Positions 1 through 9,354 of a DNA stretch of 56,056 nucleotides are shown one piece after another. The notes below the pieces were generated by a model. It was given only the letters and a program-made list of their open reading frames with translations. It was not told the origin of the DNA and did not search any database. The stretch spans positions 1 to 56,056 of the forward strand of contig CAYYWZ010000020.1 of NCBI GenBank assembly GCA_964475415.1, in the 5' to 3' direction. A program made the translations under genes and the position numbers. This DNA comes from CALCMJ01 sp964475415 (GTDB taxonomy: Bacteria > Bacteroidota > Bacteroidia > Chitinophagales > Saprospiraceae). Position 1 is the first letter of the stretch; the number at the start of each line of letters is the position of its first letter.

Positions 1-34
1 TAGCTTATAATCCTATTGAATAAAAAAACGATAA

Positions 35-55
35 AACGACGCCCAATACGACGCC
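35..55. repeat. Two direct copies of ACGACGCC beside the tRNA gene
   Basis: The octamer ACGACGCC occurs twice about 12 bp apart, 3' of the tRNA gene and its terminator. Sites next to tRNA 3' ends are frequent integration targets, but the window edge cuts off whatever lies beyond, so no integrase can be tied to it. Function unknown. Confidence 0.3.
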
Positions 56-62
56 AAATAAA

Positions 63-97
63 AAAGACCCTCTGACAATCAGTCGTTTAGGGTCTTT
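63..97 (-). terminator. Rho-independent terminator of the tRNA gene
   Basis: Perfect 9-bp inverted repeat AAAGACCCT / AGGGTCTTT around a 17-nt loop. Read on the minus strand the second arm runs into a T-rich tail (TTTTTATTT). It lies 5 bp beyond the 3' end of the tRNA, so it most likely ends that transcript. Confidence 0.8.
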
Positions 98-101
98 ATC
101 G

Positions 102-175
102 TAGCGTGAGGCAGGCTTGAACTGCCGACCTCAGCATTATGAATGCTGCGCTCTAACCAGCTGAGCTACCACGCC
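102..175 (-). tRNA. tRNA with CAU anticodon, elongator Met (or Ile2)
   Basis: A complete 74-nt cloverleaf can be folded by eye: 7-bp acceptor stem with G-U pairs at both ends, U8/A9, D stem GCTC/GAGC, anticodon stem CAGCA/TGCTG with loop TTCATAA (anticodon CAT), variable AGGTC, T stem GGCAG/CTGCC with loop TTCAAGC, discriminator A. The anticodon stem lacks the three G-C pairs of initiator tRNA. CAU also serves tRNA-Ile2 after lysidine modification; the D-arm resembles elongator Met more, but this cannot be settled by eye. CCA is not encoded. A matching promoter and terminator flank it. Confidence 0.93.
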
Positions 176-187
176 ATCTTCGGAGCG

Positions 188-218
188 CAAATATAGGCTA
201 TATTGGCAATAAAGCAAA
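188..218 (-). promoter_or_regulatory. Bacteroidota-type promoter for the tRNA gene
   Basis: On the minus strand, TTTG (complement of 215-218) is followed after 19 nt by TATATTTG (complement of 188-195). This matches the Bacteroidota -33 TTTG / -7 TAnnTTTG consensus exactly. It sits 12 bp upstream of the tRNA 5' end. Confidence 0.8.
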
Positions 219-368
219 TACTTCTTATTTAAAAATATAATAGAAATACCTAAATAGTTTAGATTTTACAAAATTATGCATAACCGTGGGTAGTATGGTG
301 AAAAATAGTCTTATCTCTTGGCTATACAGGGACTTCAAAGAATATCTTTAGTGATTATTATTCCTGCG

Positions 369-1244
369 TTACCTTATCCTCTCTACTATAGGGTTAAATG
401 CTTTAGAGGATACAACAACCTTATCACCGATCACAAGATCTTCTAGTTCTTCTTGATCAGCAATAACTTTAACTAACTCACGACCGATTAAAATAGTCAA
501 TATATACAGAAATTCCTGCTGTTCTATTGCGATAACCTTACCCGTAAAGGTAAACTTACCGCCCAACTTAGCAGAAGAAATAATTTCTATAGGCGCTCCC
601 CTTTTAATAACCTTTCCTTCTTCTAGTACAATCAATTCATCAGCGAGTTTAAGGATTTCAGATATGTCATGACTTATCAATATGGTCGTAGGCTTATATC
701 GCTTATGGAGCTGAAGAATATAATCTTGCATCGTAGATCGCATCTCCTGATCTAGAGCCGACAAAGGTTCATCAAGTAGTAGAATATCAGGCTTGCGTAC
801 TAGCGCTCTTGCAAGGGCAACTCTTTGTTGTTGTCCACCAGATAGCTTCTCAGGTTTGCGATCAGCCATTTGGGCTAACTCCACAGTCTGAAGTAATTCT
901 TCCACTACTTCTTTTCCTTGCTTAGGCTCTAAAGCATATTCTAAGTTCTGGCGTACAGTCATAGTAGGGAATAAGGCATAATCTTGGAATAGATAGGCTA
1001 TCCTTCTCTTTTGAGGTGTTTTGTAAATCTTATTTTTCTGATCATACCATACATCATTAGACAAGCGTATATGTCCATCATCTGCCTGTAATAAGCCAGC
1101 TATCATTCTGAGAATAGATGTTTTGCCTGATCCAGATTTACCTGTAATGGCAACAAAATTACCCGGCTCGATCTGCTCCTCAAAGACTAGGTTCATCTTA
1201 CCTCGCGGAGCATCCAATGCTTTTTCTAATCTAAGATCTATCAT
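369..1244 (-). CDS. modC: Molybdate ABC transporter ATPase ModC
   Basis: This is the ATP-hydrolysing subunit of a molybdate/tungstate importer on the cytoplasmic face of the inner membrane. Walker A GKSGSGKTS lies at residues 35-43, Q-loop LFQD near 85-88, signature LSGGQQQRVALARAL from 134, Walker B ILLLDEP at 154-160 and the switch His in LISHD. The last ~70 residues resemble a TOBE/Mop fold, as in ModC but not in most importer ATPases. The ATG overlaps the modB stop by 4 bp (ATGA), implying translational coupling. It is the last gene of modA-mop-modB-modC. At 291 aa it is shorter than E. coli ModC (~350 aa). Substrate by homology only; tungstate is equally possible. Confidence 0.9.
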   Translation of the reverse strand: MIDLRLEKALDAPRGKMNLVFEEQIEPGNFVAITGKSGSGKTSILRMIAGLLQADDGHIRLSNDVWYDQKNKIYKTPQKRRIAYLFQDYALFPTMTVRQNLEYALEPKQGKEVVEELLQTVELAQMADRKPEKLSGGQQQRVALARALVRKPDILLLDEPLSALDQEMRSTMQDYILQLHKRYKPTTILISHDISEILKLADELIVLEEGKVIKRGAPIEIISSAKLGGKFTFTGKVIAIEQQEFLYILTILIGRELVKVIADQEELEDLVIGDKVVVSSKAFNPIVERIR

Positions 1245-1912
1245 GAATATTTTTTTCTGACATAAGCACCATTGACAAGATATACACTCAGCAGTATTAC
1301 AAAAGTAGTGATGAATAGTATCATAGAATAATTATTTGCCGCAGCATAATTCAGAGACTCTACTTCATCATATATAGCTATCGATGCTACCTTGGTCTGC
1401 CCAGGAATATTTCCACCTATCATCAGGACAACACCAAACTCTCCTACTGTATGTGCAAATGATAATACTACACCTGTCAATAAAGAGGGCTTTATACTTG
1501 GTAACAAAACCTTTCGTAGAGTTGTCCATTTTGATTTACCTAACACATAGGATGCTTCTCTCAGTTGTGGCGACAGGTTCGATAATCCAGATTGTATTGG
1601 TTGAACCATAAAGGGTAAACTGTAGATCACAGAAGCAATTACCAATCCTAGAAATGAAAATACTAAACTGATGCCTAGATACTCCTCTAGCCAATTGCCA
1701 AATCGATTAGATGGACTGAAAGCAATAAGCAGATAAAATCCCAAAACTGTAGGCGGCAATACTAGTGGCATAGAAACAAATGTTTCTACTATTGGCTTCC
1801 ACTTACTCTTAGTGTGAGCAAGCCAATTAGCTAGCGGGATGGCTATCATAAACAAAATAATCGTTGTTATACATGCCAACTGAAAAGTTAATATAAGTGG
1901 ATCCCAATTCAT
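1241..1912 (-). CDS. modB: Molybdate ABC transporter permease ModB
   Basis: A 223-aa integral membrane protein with about five to six hydrophobic segments. The cytoplasmic EAA loop that docks on the ATPase is visible as REASYVLGKSKWTTLRKVLLP, with the conserved Gly. Length fits ModB/CysW-type permeases. Its start overlaps the stop of the upstream TOBE protein by 4 bp and its stop overlaps the modC start by 4 bp, so the three are a tightly coupled unit. It would form the homodimeric channel that receives the oxyanion from ModA. Confidence 0.92.
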   Translation of the reverse strand: MNWDPLILTFQLACITTIILFMIAIPLANWLAHTKSKWKPIVETFVSMPLVLPPTVLGFYLLIAFSPSNRFGNWLEEYLGISLVFSFLGLVIASVIYSLPFMVQPIQSGLSNLSPQLREASYVLGKSKWTTLRKVLLPSIKPSLLTGVVLSFAHTVGEFGVVLMIGGNIPGQTKVASIAIYDEVESLNYAAANNYSMILFITTFVILLSVYLVNGAYVRKKYS

Positions 1913-2307
1913 TCTGATAACATCATTTCATTCGTCTTAATCATAGCTATAGCTTTTACACCTTCCCTCAGCCCTAGTTGCTTTACCGCATTACTCGTGA
2001 TAATAGAACGTACTTTACCTATAGCTGTATCTAGCGTTACCTTAGACATCAACTCATTAGAATCTATAGTCATTATCGTGCCTGGAATTTTATTCTGCAA
2101 GCTGATTCCACTTACATCTCCTATTCCCATGATCACCTCACTCTCTTTGAAAATCACATTAATATTATTTCCTATTTCCAGATGTGATCTGCTCGACTTA
2201 CTTGTCAATATGATGGCAGATAGATATACATTATTTTTTTCTACTTTGACAAAAGAGAGACTACCCTTGTAGCTTACCGATTTTATTTTGCCTTTGATAC
2301 TGTTCAT
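1909..2307 (-). CDS. Stand-alone molybdate-binding (TOBE/Mop) protein
   Basis: A 132-aa cytoplasmic protein with two tandem Mop/TOBE-like units, roughly residues 1-66 and 68-131. The second has the pattern N-K-I-P-G-T-I...V-R-S-I-I-T...L-G-L-R-E-G-V-K-A-I-A-M-I-K, typical of molbindins and the C-terminal part of ModE. There is no DNA-binding domain, so it is a storage or buffering molbindin rather than a ModE repressor. It sits between modA and modB, touching both (1-bp and 4-bp overlaps). Placing the oxyanion binder inside the transporter operon suggests it hands on or buffers the imported anion. Family assignment is confident; the buffering role is inference. Confidence 0.85.
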   Translation of the reverse strand: MNSIKGKIKSVSYKGSLSFVKVEKNNVYLSAIILTSKSSRSHLEIGNNINVIFKESEVIMGIGDVSGISLQNKIPGTIMTIDSNELMSKVTLDTAIGKVRSIITSNAVKQLGLREGVKAIAMIKTNEMMLSE

Positions 2308-3062
2308 TAATCTCCTTTTGCATATCCATATTTAGAAAATATACTTTGTCCTTTTTCAGAGAAAAGAAAGTTATAAAACTTCTGGCATTGTTCAGCCTTT
2401 GCTTCTGTATTAATAATAACTATTCCTTGCTCTATTACAGCATAGTCCTCTTTTTGTAACTCTGTCCAACTAACTTTTTGTGCAAGCTGTGGAGCTAAGG
2501 CACTAGAAAGAGAAGTTAATCCCAACTGAGCTGCTCCAGAAAAAACAAATTGATTAACCTGAGCGATACTTTCTCCAAATACAATCTTAGAAGATATGCT
2601 GTCCCATACACCCAATTCTTCTAACATTAATTTAGCAGCTTTCCCGTAAGGGGCCGTCTGAGGATTAGCTATCGCAATATGCTTAACTTTATTATTGGTA
2701 AACGAAGTGATAAGCGGTTCTATTTCTGACTCGCTAGAAATGATAGCCATCTTTCCTCTCGCATAGATCTTAGGTTTTTGCAAAGCAACACCTGCCTCAA
2801 AAACCAATTGCGGATAATGCATATCTGCTGATAAGAATAAATCATAAGGTGCTCCCTCTATTAATTGGGCAGCTAATTTCCCAGAAGAAGAAATAATTAC
2901 TTCACAGGGAATGTTATAGCTGGCTTCGAATTCTTTGACAACCTCCTTCATTGCAAACTGTGTATTGGCTGCAGCAGCTATCATCGTGCTTTTACTATTT
3001 CTAGTGCCACAACTTATGCTCATCAATAAAGCAATAGAACCGATCCATAGTTTATTTCTCAT
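2307..3062 (-). CDS. modA: Molybdate-binding lipoprotein ModA
   Basis: A 251-aa substrate-binding protein for the ModBC channel. The N-terminus is a lipoprotein signal with lipobox SISC (Cys18), so the protein is anchored in the periplasm. Ligand motifs typical of ModA are visible: SSSGKLAAQL, PYDLFLSAD and APYGKAAKLMLEELG. It ends one base into the TOBE gene. The start lies 44 bp after the TonB receptor stop with no terminator between, so it may be cotranscribed with the upstream metal-uptake genes. Confidence 0.9.
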   Translation of the reverse strand: MRNKLWIGSIALLMSISCGTRNSKSTMIAAAANTQFAMKEVVKEFEASYNIPCEVIISSSGKLAAQLIEGAPYDLFLSADMHYPQLVFEAGVALQKPKIYARGKMAIISSESEIEPLITSFTNNKVKHIAIANPQTAPYGKAAKLMLEELGVWDSISSKIVFGESIAQVNQFVFSGAAQLGLTSLSSALAPQLAQKVSWTELQKEDYAVIEQGIVIINTEAKAEQCQKFYNFLFSEKGQSIFSKYGYAKGD

Positions 3063-3106
3063 AAAATATCTAAGCCTTTCCGAAGTTAAGCAGTAGAAAT
3101 AAATTT

Positions 3107-5584
3107 TTATAATTTAATACCCAAGGTAATATAAAAAGATCTTCCATCCGAAGGAATTATACCTGGACCTGGATAACCAGTTGCTCTCCTTGTAAAATAA
3201 GCCTCATCTAGCAGGTTGTTGACTCCAGTTTCTACACTGTACCACTTACGCTGAAACGACAGACTCATATCCACAACCTTGTAATCAGGTATCTCACCTA
3301 TTATACCACTTCTTATATCACCATCATCCGGTGTTTTAGAATTTTGTACATCTGTAAATTGCGAGGAAAGATAAGAATATTGAGTAGAGAACATTAGATT
3401 TTTATAGCCTAGTTTTATACCCGTTTTGATATTGGCTTGAGGTATAAATTCTAATTTTTTTCCCACTACATTATTATCTTCTGAACTTAGATACTCAGAA
3501 TAGGTATAGGCACTATTGACAAACCAGCTCCACTTATAATTTCTATTTGCAGTGATCATCCTATCTAAATTTATCTCTATATAATTTTCTACACCCGCTA
3601 TAAAAGCATTTCCTATATTCTTCCTGACCCTGTTAGCTCGATCATCCAAAATGATACCTATTCTATCTTTATACAAGACGCTATAGATACCCATGTCAAA
3701 AGAAATATTTTTCTTCCATCGTCCTCTTATACCAATATCCATCGTAACACCTCGCTCATCAGAAATATTAGGATCTATAATGAAAGTAGGATTGACAACT
3801 CGGATATCACTAAAGGTGACTGATCTATAATTCTGAGAAACATTAGCATATATTTCTGTCAGCTCCTTAGACTTATAACTAGCTCCTATACCTAAAAGCA
3901 TAAATCTTCTAGATAAAGATCGAGTATCATCAAGTCTAATATTACTTATGGGATTTCCTGCATTATCAAAAACAACTCGATTATAATCGCCAATACTTTC
4001 CGTTTTAATGTTTTCTAATCTGAAGCCCGGGGTAAGCGACAATTTTTCTGTCAAATAAAAAATATGCTCACCGAATAGAGAGAAATTTCTATTAGGAAAT
4101 TCGAATGTAGACTGATTAGCATAATCTGGAAAGCTACTAGTAAAAATCTTAAAATCTGCATCTGCCCCAGTAGAACCAGGCCCCTGTAAAGAGGTATTTT
4201 CCGCATGGTAATATTTGGCTCCTACAAGAAATACAGCTTTAGAAGACTTCAACTTATAGGTCTTCAGAATTCTAGCTTCTGCTCCCCAATTATTAAAATT
4301 ACCTCTTATGATATCTCTAGGTAAAATATAGTTGCCAGCAACATCCTGCTCGTCTAGGGCTGTAATCGGATTTTCATTAAGTTTAGTAGGATCCCCTCTG
4401 AATCCCACTGTATTCCGTTCCGCATCTAAGGCAAACAGGCTGAGACTAAAATCACTCTGATCTGCAAATTGATGCTGTAGCTGCATGTTGTATAATTTCC
4501 AGTCTACCTCGAACCAATTCCTTTCTCTAGTACTCATCCTAGGATTTGCAATAAACTGCGCATCTGTTAATCCTCCTGCTTGCTGGGATAGATAAGTGAA
4601 ATAACTCATCTCTGCTGATAGCGTCGTTTGCTCGGCTACCTTATATTCTACATAACCATAAAAATTATGTGCATCGAACCCCGAGAAGTCTCGATAGCCA
4701 TCACCTGTCTTATAATTGTAGTACGTGTAATAAGAAAACTTATTCCCTATTTTTCCACCTAGAGAATTAAAACTATTGAACAATCCATAGGATCCTGCAG
4801 ACTGCTTAGATACAATCTCATATTTCTTATACTTGGGCGGTTTATGTAAAACAAAATTTACTAGCCCCCCGAACTGAGTACCATACTGTAAAGAGGCCGC
4901 CCCCCGAATAATTTGTATTTGTTCTATAGCATCTGCCGGAGGACTATAATAACTCTCTGGATAACCGAGTACATCAGCACTGATATCATATAAGTTTTGT
5001 CTTGTGTTGAAGTTAGAACTTCTATTAGGATCTAATCCTCTCCCTCCGATGTTAAGCTGCAAACCTCCACTATTCCCTTCGTATATATTTAGTCCAACTA
5101 TCTGTGCATATATTTGTCTAGCGTTGTTGTTAGCTAGATTACCCATCATCAATTCCATCAATACTACTTCTGATTTTTTACCTGCATAGATAGCTGTTCC
5201 TTCTACTTCCTTTAACCGCTTGATAGAAAATAATTCTGCTTTCCGTGCTCTGATCATAACTTCTGATAGTTCTTCTGAGAGTGGCACTAGTTCTATAAGA
5301 ATGCTTGTATCACTTTGAAGATTGATATCTATATCTATCACATCGTAAGCAAAGGAAAATATCTTCAGCCTTATAGGACCTTCATTTACATTGACAAACT
5401 GAAAAAAACCTCTATCATCTGAGATCTTACTCTGATAATCTATCGTAAGAAAAATCTCACTCCCTGCTATAGTCTCACCAGTTAGTTTATCCTGTATAAT
5501 TCCTGATAGATTGTACTGCCCGAAAGTATCTTGCGCTATACAAGACATTAGAGCAAAAATGATATAGTAGATAAACTTAGTCAT
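3107..5584 (-). CDS. TonB-dependent outer membrane receptor
   Basis: An 825-aa outer membrane receptor. Order of parts: signal peptide (1-22), carboxypeptidase-like beta-sandwich typical of Bacteroidota receptors (~25-110), plug domain (~140-250; IQIIRGAASLQYGTQFGG is the characteristic plug end), then a 22-strand barrel ending in SFYITLGIKL. The barrel features resemble FecA-type ferric siderophore receptors. It overlaps the HTTM gene by 8 bp. Sharing an operon with imelysin and DUF4856 genes points to iron or another metal as cargo; proximity to modABC leaves oxyanion import open. No SusD partner is present, which argues against glycan uptake. Confidence 0.9.
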   Translation of the reverse strand: MTKFIYYIIFALMSCIAQDTFGQYNLSGIIQDKLTGETIAGSEIFLTIDYQSKISDDRGFFQFVNVNEGPIRLKIFSFAYDVIDIDINLQSDTSILIELVPLSEELSEVMIRARKAELFSIKRLKEVEGTAIYAGKKSEVVLMELMMGNLANNNARQIYAQIVGLNIYEGNSGGLQLNIGGRGLDPNRSSNFNTRQNLYDISADVLGYPESYYSPPADAIEQIQIIRGAASLQYGTQFGGLVNFVLHKPPKYKKYEIVSKQSAGSYGLFNSFNSLGGKIGNKFSYYTYYNYKTGDGYRDFSGFDAHNFYGYVEYKVAEQTTLSAEMSYFTYLSQQAGGLTDAQFIANPRMSTRERNWFEVDWKLYNMQLQHQFADQSDFSLSLFALDAERNTVGFRGDPTKLNENPITALDEQDVAGNYILPRDIIRGNFNNWGAEARILKTYKLKSSKAVFLVGAKYYHAENTSLQGPGSTGADADFKIFTSSFPDYANQSTFEFPNRNFSLFGEHIFYLTEKLSLTPGFRLENIKTESIGDYNRVVFDNAGNPISNIRLDDTRSLSRRFMLLGIGASYKSKELTEIYANVSQNYRSVTFSDIRVVNPTFIIDPNISDERGVTMDIGIRGRWKKNISFDMGIYSVLYKDRIGIILDDRANRVRKNIGNAFIAGVENYIEINLDRMITANRNYKWSWFVNSAYTYSEYLSSEDNNVVGKKLEFIPQANIKTGIKLGYKNLMFSTQYSYLSSQFTDVQNSKTPDDGDIRSGIIGEIPDYKVVDMSLSFQRKWYSVETGVNNLLDEAYFTRRATGYPGPGIIPSDGRSFYITLGIKL

Positions 5585-6932
5585 TATAAGGCAGTATCCA
5601 TTTTTTGTGTTGCAAAGAAGGTGACAGCTGCAAAAGATCTATCGATGGATCTATATACGGACTACTCTTCCGACCATTTAGCGCCACATAACTCTCTACA
5701 AAAACTTGGACATTCTCATGTCCTTGACTTCTAAAATGATGCCCCAAATAATGTGCATACTCCAATATCATATCTGGCTGCGTAGACATTTGCTTCTCCT
5801 GGAAACTGGTAAGGAAATCATCATTCTGTACGTAAAATCTCTTTCTAGAAATAGCATCTTGTATTTTGAAATTTGCATAACCTGCCTTCTCCATCAGCAT
5901 AACCCTCCATGAAAATCTGTAACCCTGTTCTGTCCAAAATAAATTTCCTGGATAAGCTAAAAACCGTAATGGAAAAATCAGTTGGACGATAAAAAACATT
6001 GACATAAAACTTAATACAAACTGCTCCCTAAGCATACTTTTCCAACTCCATGATTTCTTGTTGTCAAAATAAGTCTTGTCTATATTAAGGCCTCTTGATA
6101 GTATGGATAAGCATCGATGATGGAACGCAGCATCAAAAAATATCAGTGTAGCGCCGATCATAATATAAGGGAACATTCCTATCGGAAAAAGAACACCTGT
6201 CAATACGTGAAATATTACCACAGCAGCAAAAGCCCACATCCTAGTAGGCTTATACATAAGAAAAAATACAATAGCAAGATCATAAAGAGCACCTCCCCAA
6301 CTAAAGGCATAATGCACCCATTCCTTCTGCAGAAGATCTCCCAATAGAGGAATATCATACTTAGATGGCAACCATATCTTCAGAGGCATAGCTTCTATCA
6401 TCCAGTCTGGATTCAACTTAGCAAGGCCTGCATAAATATACACTATAGCAACAAGCAACTTGATAGCGTCTATATTCCACCTAGGAATATACTGTATAGC
6501 TTTCTCTTTCTGTAATCTAGCGTCGAGGGAAAAGTATCGTCCTGCAGGAAGAAAAATAAGCAGAAAGCTCAAGACAGAAATAAAATAATAATGATTTAGA
6601 TAAGTTGTCTTATCCATCAGTTCTATATAGGTAAAGCTTAAAAAAAATATGATCATACTCCACCTATATTTGTAGCCCACTATAATTCCCAAGGCAGCAA
6701 TTCCGCAAATCACAAAAAGCAAATAGGTCCACTGACCAGGAACTGTGATCCACTCAAAACCATAATAATGAAAATGAAAGGGAGGATCTATATACAATTT
6801 CTCTATCCATCCATGATACCAAAATCTGACTAAACTGAGCAGCATGAGGACACCAAAGAATATACGAAAGGCTGCCAATGGGGCAGCCTCTGTATTGCTA
6901 TCTATATAATTTCTAAAAAGACTAATCTCCAT
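5577..6932 (-). CDS. HTTM-domain membrane protein (VKGC-like)
   Basis: A 451-aa polytopic membrane protein with the HTTM (horizontally transferred transmembrane) domain related to the membrane part of vitamin K-dependent gamma-carboxylase. The family start FRIFFGVLMLLSLVRFWYHG and the motifs WITVPG and AKLNPDWM are recognisable. The N-terminal ~330 residues carry most of the hydrophobic helices; the C-terminal ~120 residues are soluble and rich in His/Tyr/Gln. It overlaps the imelysin gene by 11 bp and the TonB gene by 8 bp. HTTM proteins commonly accompany imelysin genes in Bacteroidota, but their chemistry there is not known to me. Carboxylation of a partner should not be assumed. Confidence 0.82.
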   Translation of the reverse strand: MEISLFRNYIDSNTEAAPLAAFRIFFGVLMLLSLVRFWYHGWIEKLYIDPPFHFHYYGFEWITVPGQWTYLLFVICGIAALGIIVGYKYRWSMIIFFLSFTYIELMDKTTYLNHYYFISVLSFLLIFLPAGRYFSLDARLQKEKAIQYIPRWNIDAIKLLVAIVYIYAGLAKLNPDWMIEAMPLKIWLPSKYDIPLLGDLLQKEWVHYAFSWGGALYDLAIVFFLMYKPTRMWAFAAVVIFHVLTGVLFPIGMFPYIMIGATLIFFDAAFHHRCLSILSRGLNIDKTYFDNKKSWSWKSMLREQFVLSFMSMFFIVQLIFPLRFLAYPGNLFWTEQGYRFSWRVMLMEKAGYANFKIQDAISRKRFYVQNDDFLTSFQEKQMSTQPDMILEYAHYLGHHFRSQGHENVQVFVESYVALNGRKSSPYIDPSIDLLQLSPSLQHKKWILPYND

Positions 6933-8025
6933 CTGCGTCTACAAAATCTACATTAATACTCAGAGCTTGCAACATGTCGACCTTCATCAATACAACACAT
7001 TTCTGTAATTCGTCATAGGCCTGCAACATCTTATTATTATCTTCTAACACCTGCAATTGCAGGTTTTCCTGTAGTTGCTCTATGCTTACTCTTGCAATAT
7101 CTAGCTGCTGGTTTATCGCCGCACTGAGATCCGATCCATTCTTCACAGTATTGAGAAAATCTAAGTAAGAATCGAGGCTTGGACCATTAGAGGTGCTTTT
7201 ATAATTTTTGCCATTGAAAAAATCTTGGATTGCATTTAGATTAGTAAGTAGTAACTGTCTAGAGTTTACGCCAGAATATGGCGCTTCCACAGCTGATGCG
7301 ATGCTATTTCCTGAAAAAACACCAGCAGGAATACCTACTTTTCCAGCTCTGAGAAATCGCTCATAGTGGAAAATATAATCATTTACTAGTTTGTCCACAG
7401 CTCCCGAAGCCGACGAATTTATATTAGCAACAAAGTCATCTCTATATCCTGTATTCCAATCTTCTACCACTTCCGCCGTCAAGCTATTCATTCTGTCGAC
7501 TATGCTTTTCAAATACAAAACATACTTTTCTTGAGCTAGAGCATCTACAATAATATCATCTGTATCCCCTAGCCCATAGAGCAAATAATCTATCGCCGGA
7601 AAACCCTGAGCAGCGAAGTTAGACGGAAGTTCTAGATTATAGGTTTCACTACCTATATTGTTTAGAATTTTTTCTTTATCTGTTGGATATATGTTGGTAT
7701 TATTTCTTAGTGATAGACTTTCCGCCTTACCTATTTCTATAAAAGAAACAGCTTGCCAAGCAAGGTAAGCACTTAGGTAAGAAGATCTGAGTGCTACTAA
7801 ATTATTTTCTGTTGCATCCACCTGAAAATTATCCAGCTGACTACTAAGAGCTACCAACTTATTATTGTAATCTGTATAAGATGGGATGATAATATTATCT
7901 GCCCACTGCGCCAGCATAACTGATCTATCAAAATTATCTAGGTTCGTATTATTTTCCTCATCCTTACAAGAAGAGAAAGCAACCCAAGAAAAAACAAAAA
8001 CTAATATAGAAATTCTTATACTCAT
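6922..8025 (-). CDS. Imelysin-family metal-binding lipoprotein
   Basis: A 367-aa lipoprotein with lipobox AFSSC (Cys20). It carries the helical imelysin/EfeO-like fold: an early motif LAQWADNIIIPSYTDY and the central GFPAIDYLLYG, the counterpart of the family's GxHxIExLLFG. The metal-linked His of that motif is replaced by Pro, and Glu by Asp, as in many Bacteroidota paralogues. Imelysin-like proteins are linked to iron uptake (EfeO, IrpA). It is 12 bp downstream of the DUF4856 gene and overlaps the HTTM gene, so it belongs to the same operon. Confidence 0.88.
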   Translation of the reverse strand: MSIRISILVFVFSWVAFSSCKDEENNTNLDNFDRSVMLAQWADNIIIPSYTDYNNKLVALSSQLDNFQVDATENNLVALRSSYLSAYLAWQAVSFIEIGKAESLSLRNNTNIYPTDKEKILNNIGSETYNLELPSNFAAQGFPAIDYLLYGLGDTDDIIVDALAQEKYVLYLKSIVDRMNSLTAEVVEDWNTGYRDDFVANINSSASGAVDKLVNDYIFHYERFLRAGKVGIPAGVFSGNSIASAVEAPYSGVNSRQLLLTNLNAIQDFFNGKNYKSTSNGPSLDSYLDFLNTVKNGSDLSAAINQQLDIARVSIEQLQENLQLQVLEDNNKMLQAYDELQKCVVLMKVDMLQALSINVDFVDADGD

Positions 8026-8037
8026 ACTTATCTCTTA

Positions 8038-9261
8038 TTAACTACCTGCTTGTACAACTGTGAAATCAAATTTAGCAGCAATCTGTTCTGATATCTGATC
8101 CAGCACTTCTGGCGTAAGATCCCAGAATCCATTTCCTGCTGTAAGTACAGATAGCATGTTATCTAACTCGTCTCTAGAAAAATAAGCATCCGTTGTTCCA
8201 GGTATTCTCGTAAAAATCAAACTGTATACAAATCCAAAACCTTCTGATAAATCATGGAAGCTAGTACCGTATAGGGCTATATTACCATCTTCCGGGATAC
8301 CGTTTTTACCCTGTTGGAGATAGTAAACCGCTCTTATTGCTATGATTTTTGATAATTCTTCTTTGAGGATATCTGCTTGTTGGTCTCTGGTGGTATAATC
8401 TTTTGCAACAATAGCCGCTCTACCTTTTTTGAATGCCTCGTGTATGGTGATAGTTATGCCTGCAAAATCCTCATCTCCTTCTACTCTACCTACATACTTG
8501 TTCAAGAACGAATCTGCGTTTCCAATATCTGCTACCGGATCAGCAGTATCAGCAGCAGTACCAAATAAATATCCATAGGCCTCATCCCACTTGTGCTCCA
8601 TCGATGTGTAGGCATTATCTCCATCCTTTATATCTGCATCGTTCGTTGCTATATTATCCTCGGCATCCAGTACAGCAGGGCTTAGGTAATTATTTACTAT
8701 CTGATCTAGCATAAGAGCACCTATTAAGGATTTGTTCACGGCTTGGTTGTATTCTAAACCCTTGGCGCTTACATATCTTACAGAAGTTCCATCCGCAATC
8801 TGACCTGCTACTCCTGGAGTTGCTAGCTCATTATAATTAGGAAATACTTCTGATACTTGAGCAGCTATCCAGTTTTCAAAATCTGCTTTTACAACAGCAC
8901 TCCCTAAGGTATTACTAGAGAACAAATCAGATGATGCTGCTACTTTTGATTTGATACTTTTAGTTGACTCATTAAGGGCTGCATCCATATATGGATTAGC
9001 ATCAGTTCCTGTGCTCGTCTCATTTCTAAACATCTCTAATAATTGCTCCTCTGTAATATTCTCATCTTGCATGGAACTGATCAGTTCTTCTGCCATAGAA
9101 ATCCTAGTTGTCTGACCAGAAAAATCAACAGTAGAAACGCCATCTCTTAGGAAAGTATAGGTGGCAGGTACCTCAAAATCTTGAGTATTTGGATTCTCAT
9201 TATCACTACAAGAGGCTAGTAAAATCGCGGCTAATAAGGTGTAAATGAATATATTTCTCAT
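8038..9261 (-). CDS. DUF4856-family lipoprotein
   Basis: A 407-aa lipoprotein (lipobox LLASC, Cys18) and the first gene of the leftward metal cluster. It matches the DUF4856 type by its start (VPATYTFLRDGVSTVDFSGQT), the repeated DAYMDAALNEST-like helical patches and the motif HKWDEAYGYLFG. DUF4856 is probably an imelysin-like helical fold and regularly precedes imelysin genes in Bacteroidota. No enzyme function is known. Two dyads at 9295-9311 and 9355-9371, 34-110 bp upstream of the ATG, are the best candidates for metal-responsive control of the whole block. Confidence 0.85.
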   Translation of the reverse strand: MRNIFIYTLLAAILLASCSDNENPNTQDFEVPATYTFLRDGVSTVDFSGQTTRISMAEELISSMQDENITEEQLLEMFRNETSTGTDANPYMDAALNESTKSIKSKVAASSDLFSSNTLGSAVVKADFENWIAAQVSEVFPNYNELATPGVAGQIADGTSVRYVSAKGLEYNQAVNKSLIGALMLDQIVNNYLSPAVLDAEDNIATNDADIKDGDNAYTSMEHKWDEAYGYLFGTAADTADPVADIGNADSFLNKYVGRVEGDEDFAGITITIHEAFKKGRAAIVAKDYTTRDQQADILKEELSKIIAIRAVYYLQQGKNGIPEDGNIALYGTSFHDLSEGFGFVYSLIFTRIPGTTDAYFSRDELDNMLSVLTAGNGFWDLTPEVLDQISEQIAAKFDFTVVQAGS

Positions 9262-9294
9262 TAAATTAGTTATTTATATTTGAAGCTATTACTA

Positions 9295-9311
9295 TTTAGA
9301 CTAATCCTAAA
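9295..9311. promoter_or_regulatory. DtxR-like operator dyad 1
   Basis: 17-bp imperfect palindrome TTTAGACTAATCCTAAA (outer five bases of each arm match). It resembles the TTAGG...CCTAA dyads bound by iron- or manganese-sensing DtxR-family repressors. It lies 34 bp upstream of the first gene of the metal cluster. Which regulator binds it is inference. Confidence 0.5.
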
Positions 9312-9354
9312 CAAGCTCAAATGTAATATTCGATTATGAGATTTTCAAGCTTTA

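Noticed and set aside
3063..3106. Molybdenum-cofactor riboswitch before modA
   Set aside because: The gap is 44 bp, too short for the structured element, and no conserved hairpins were seen.
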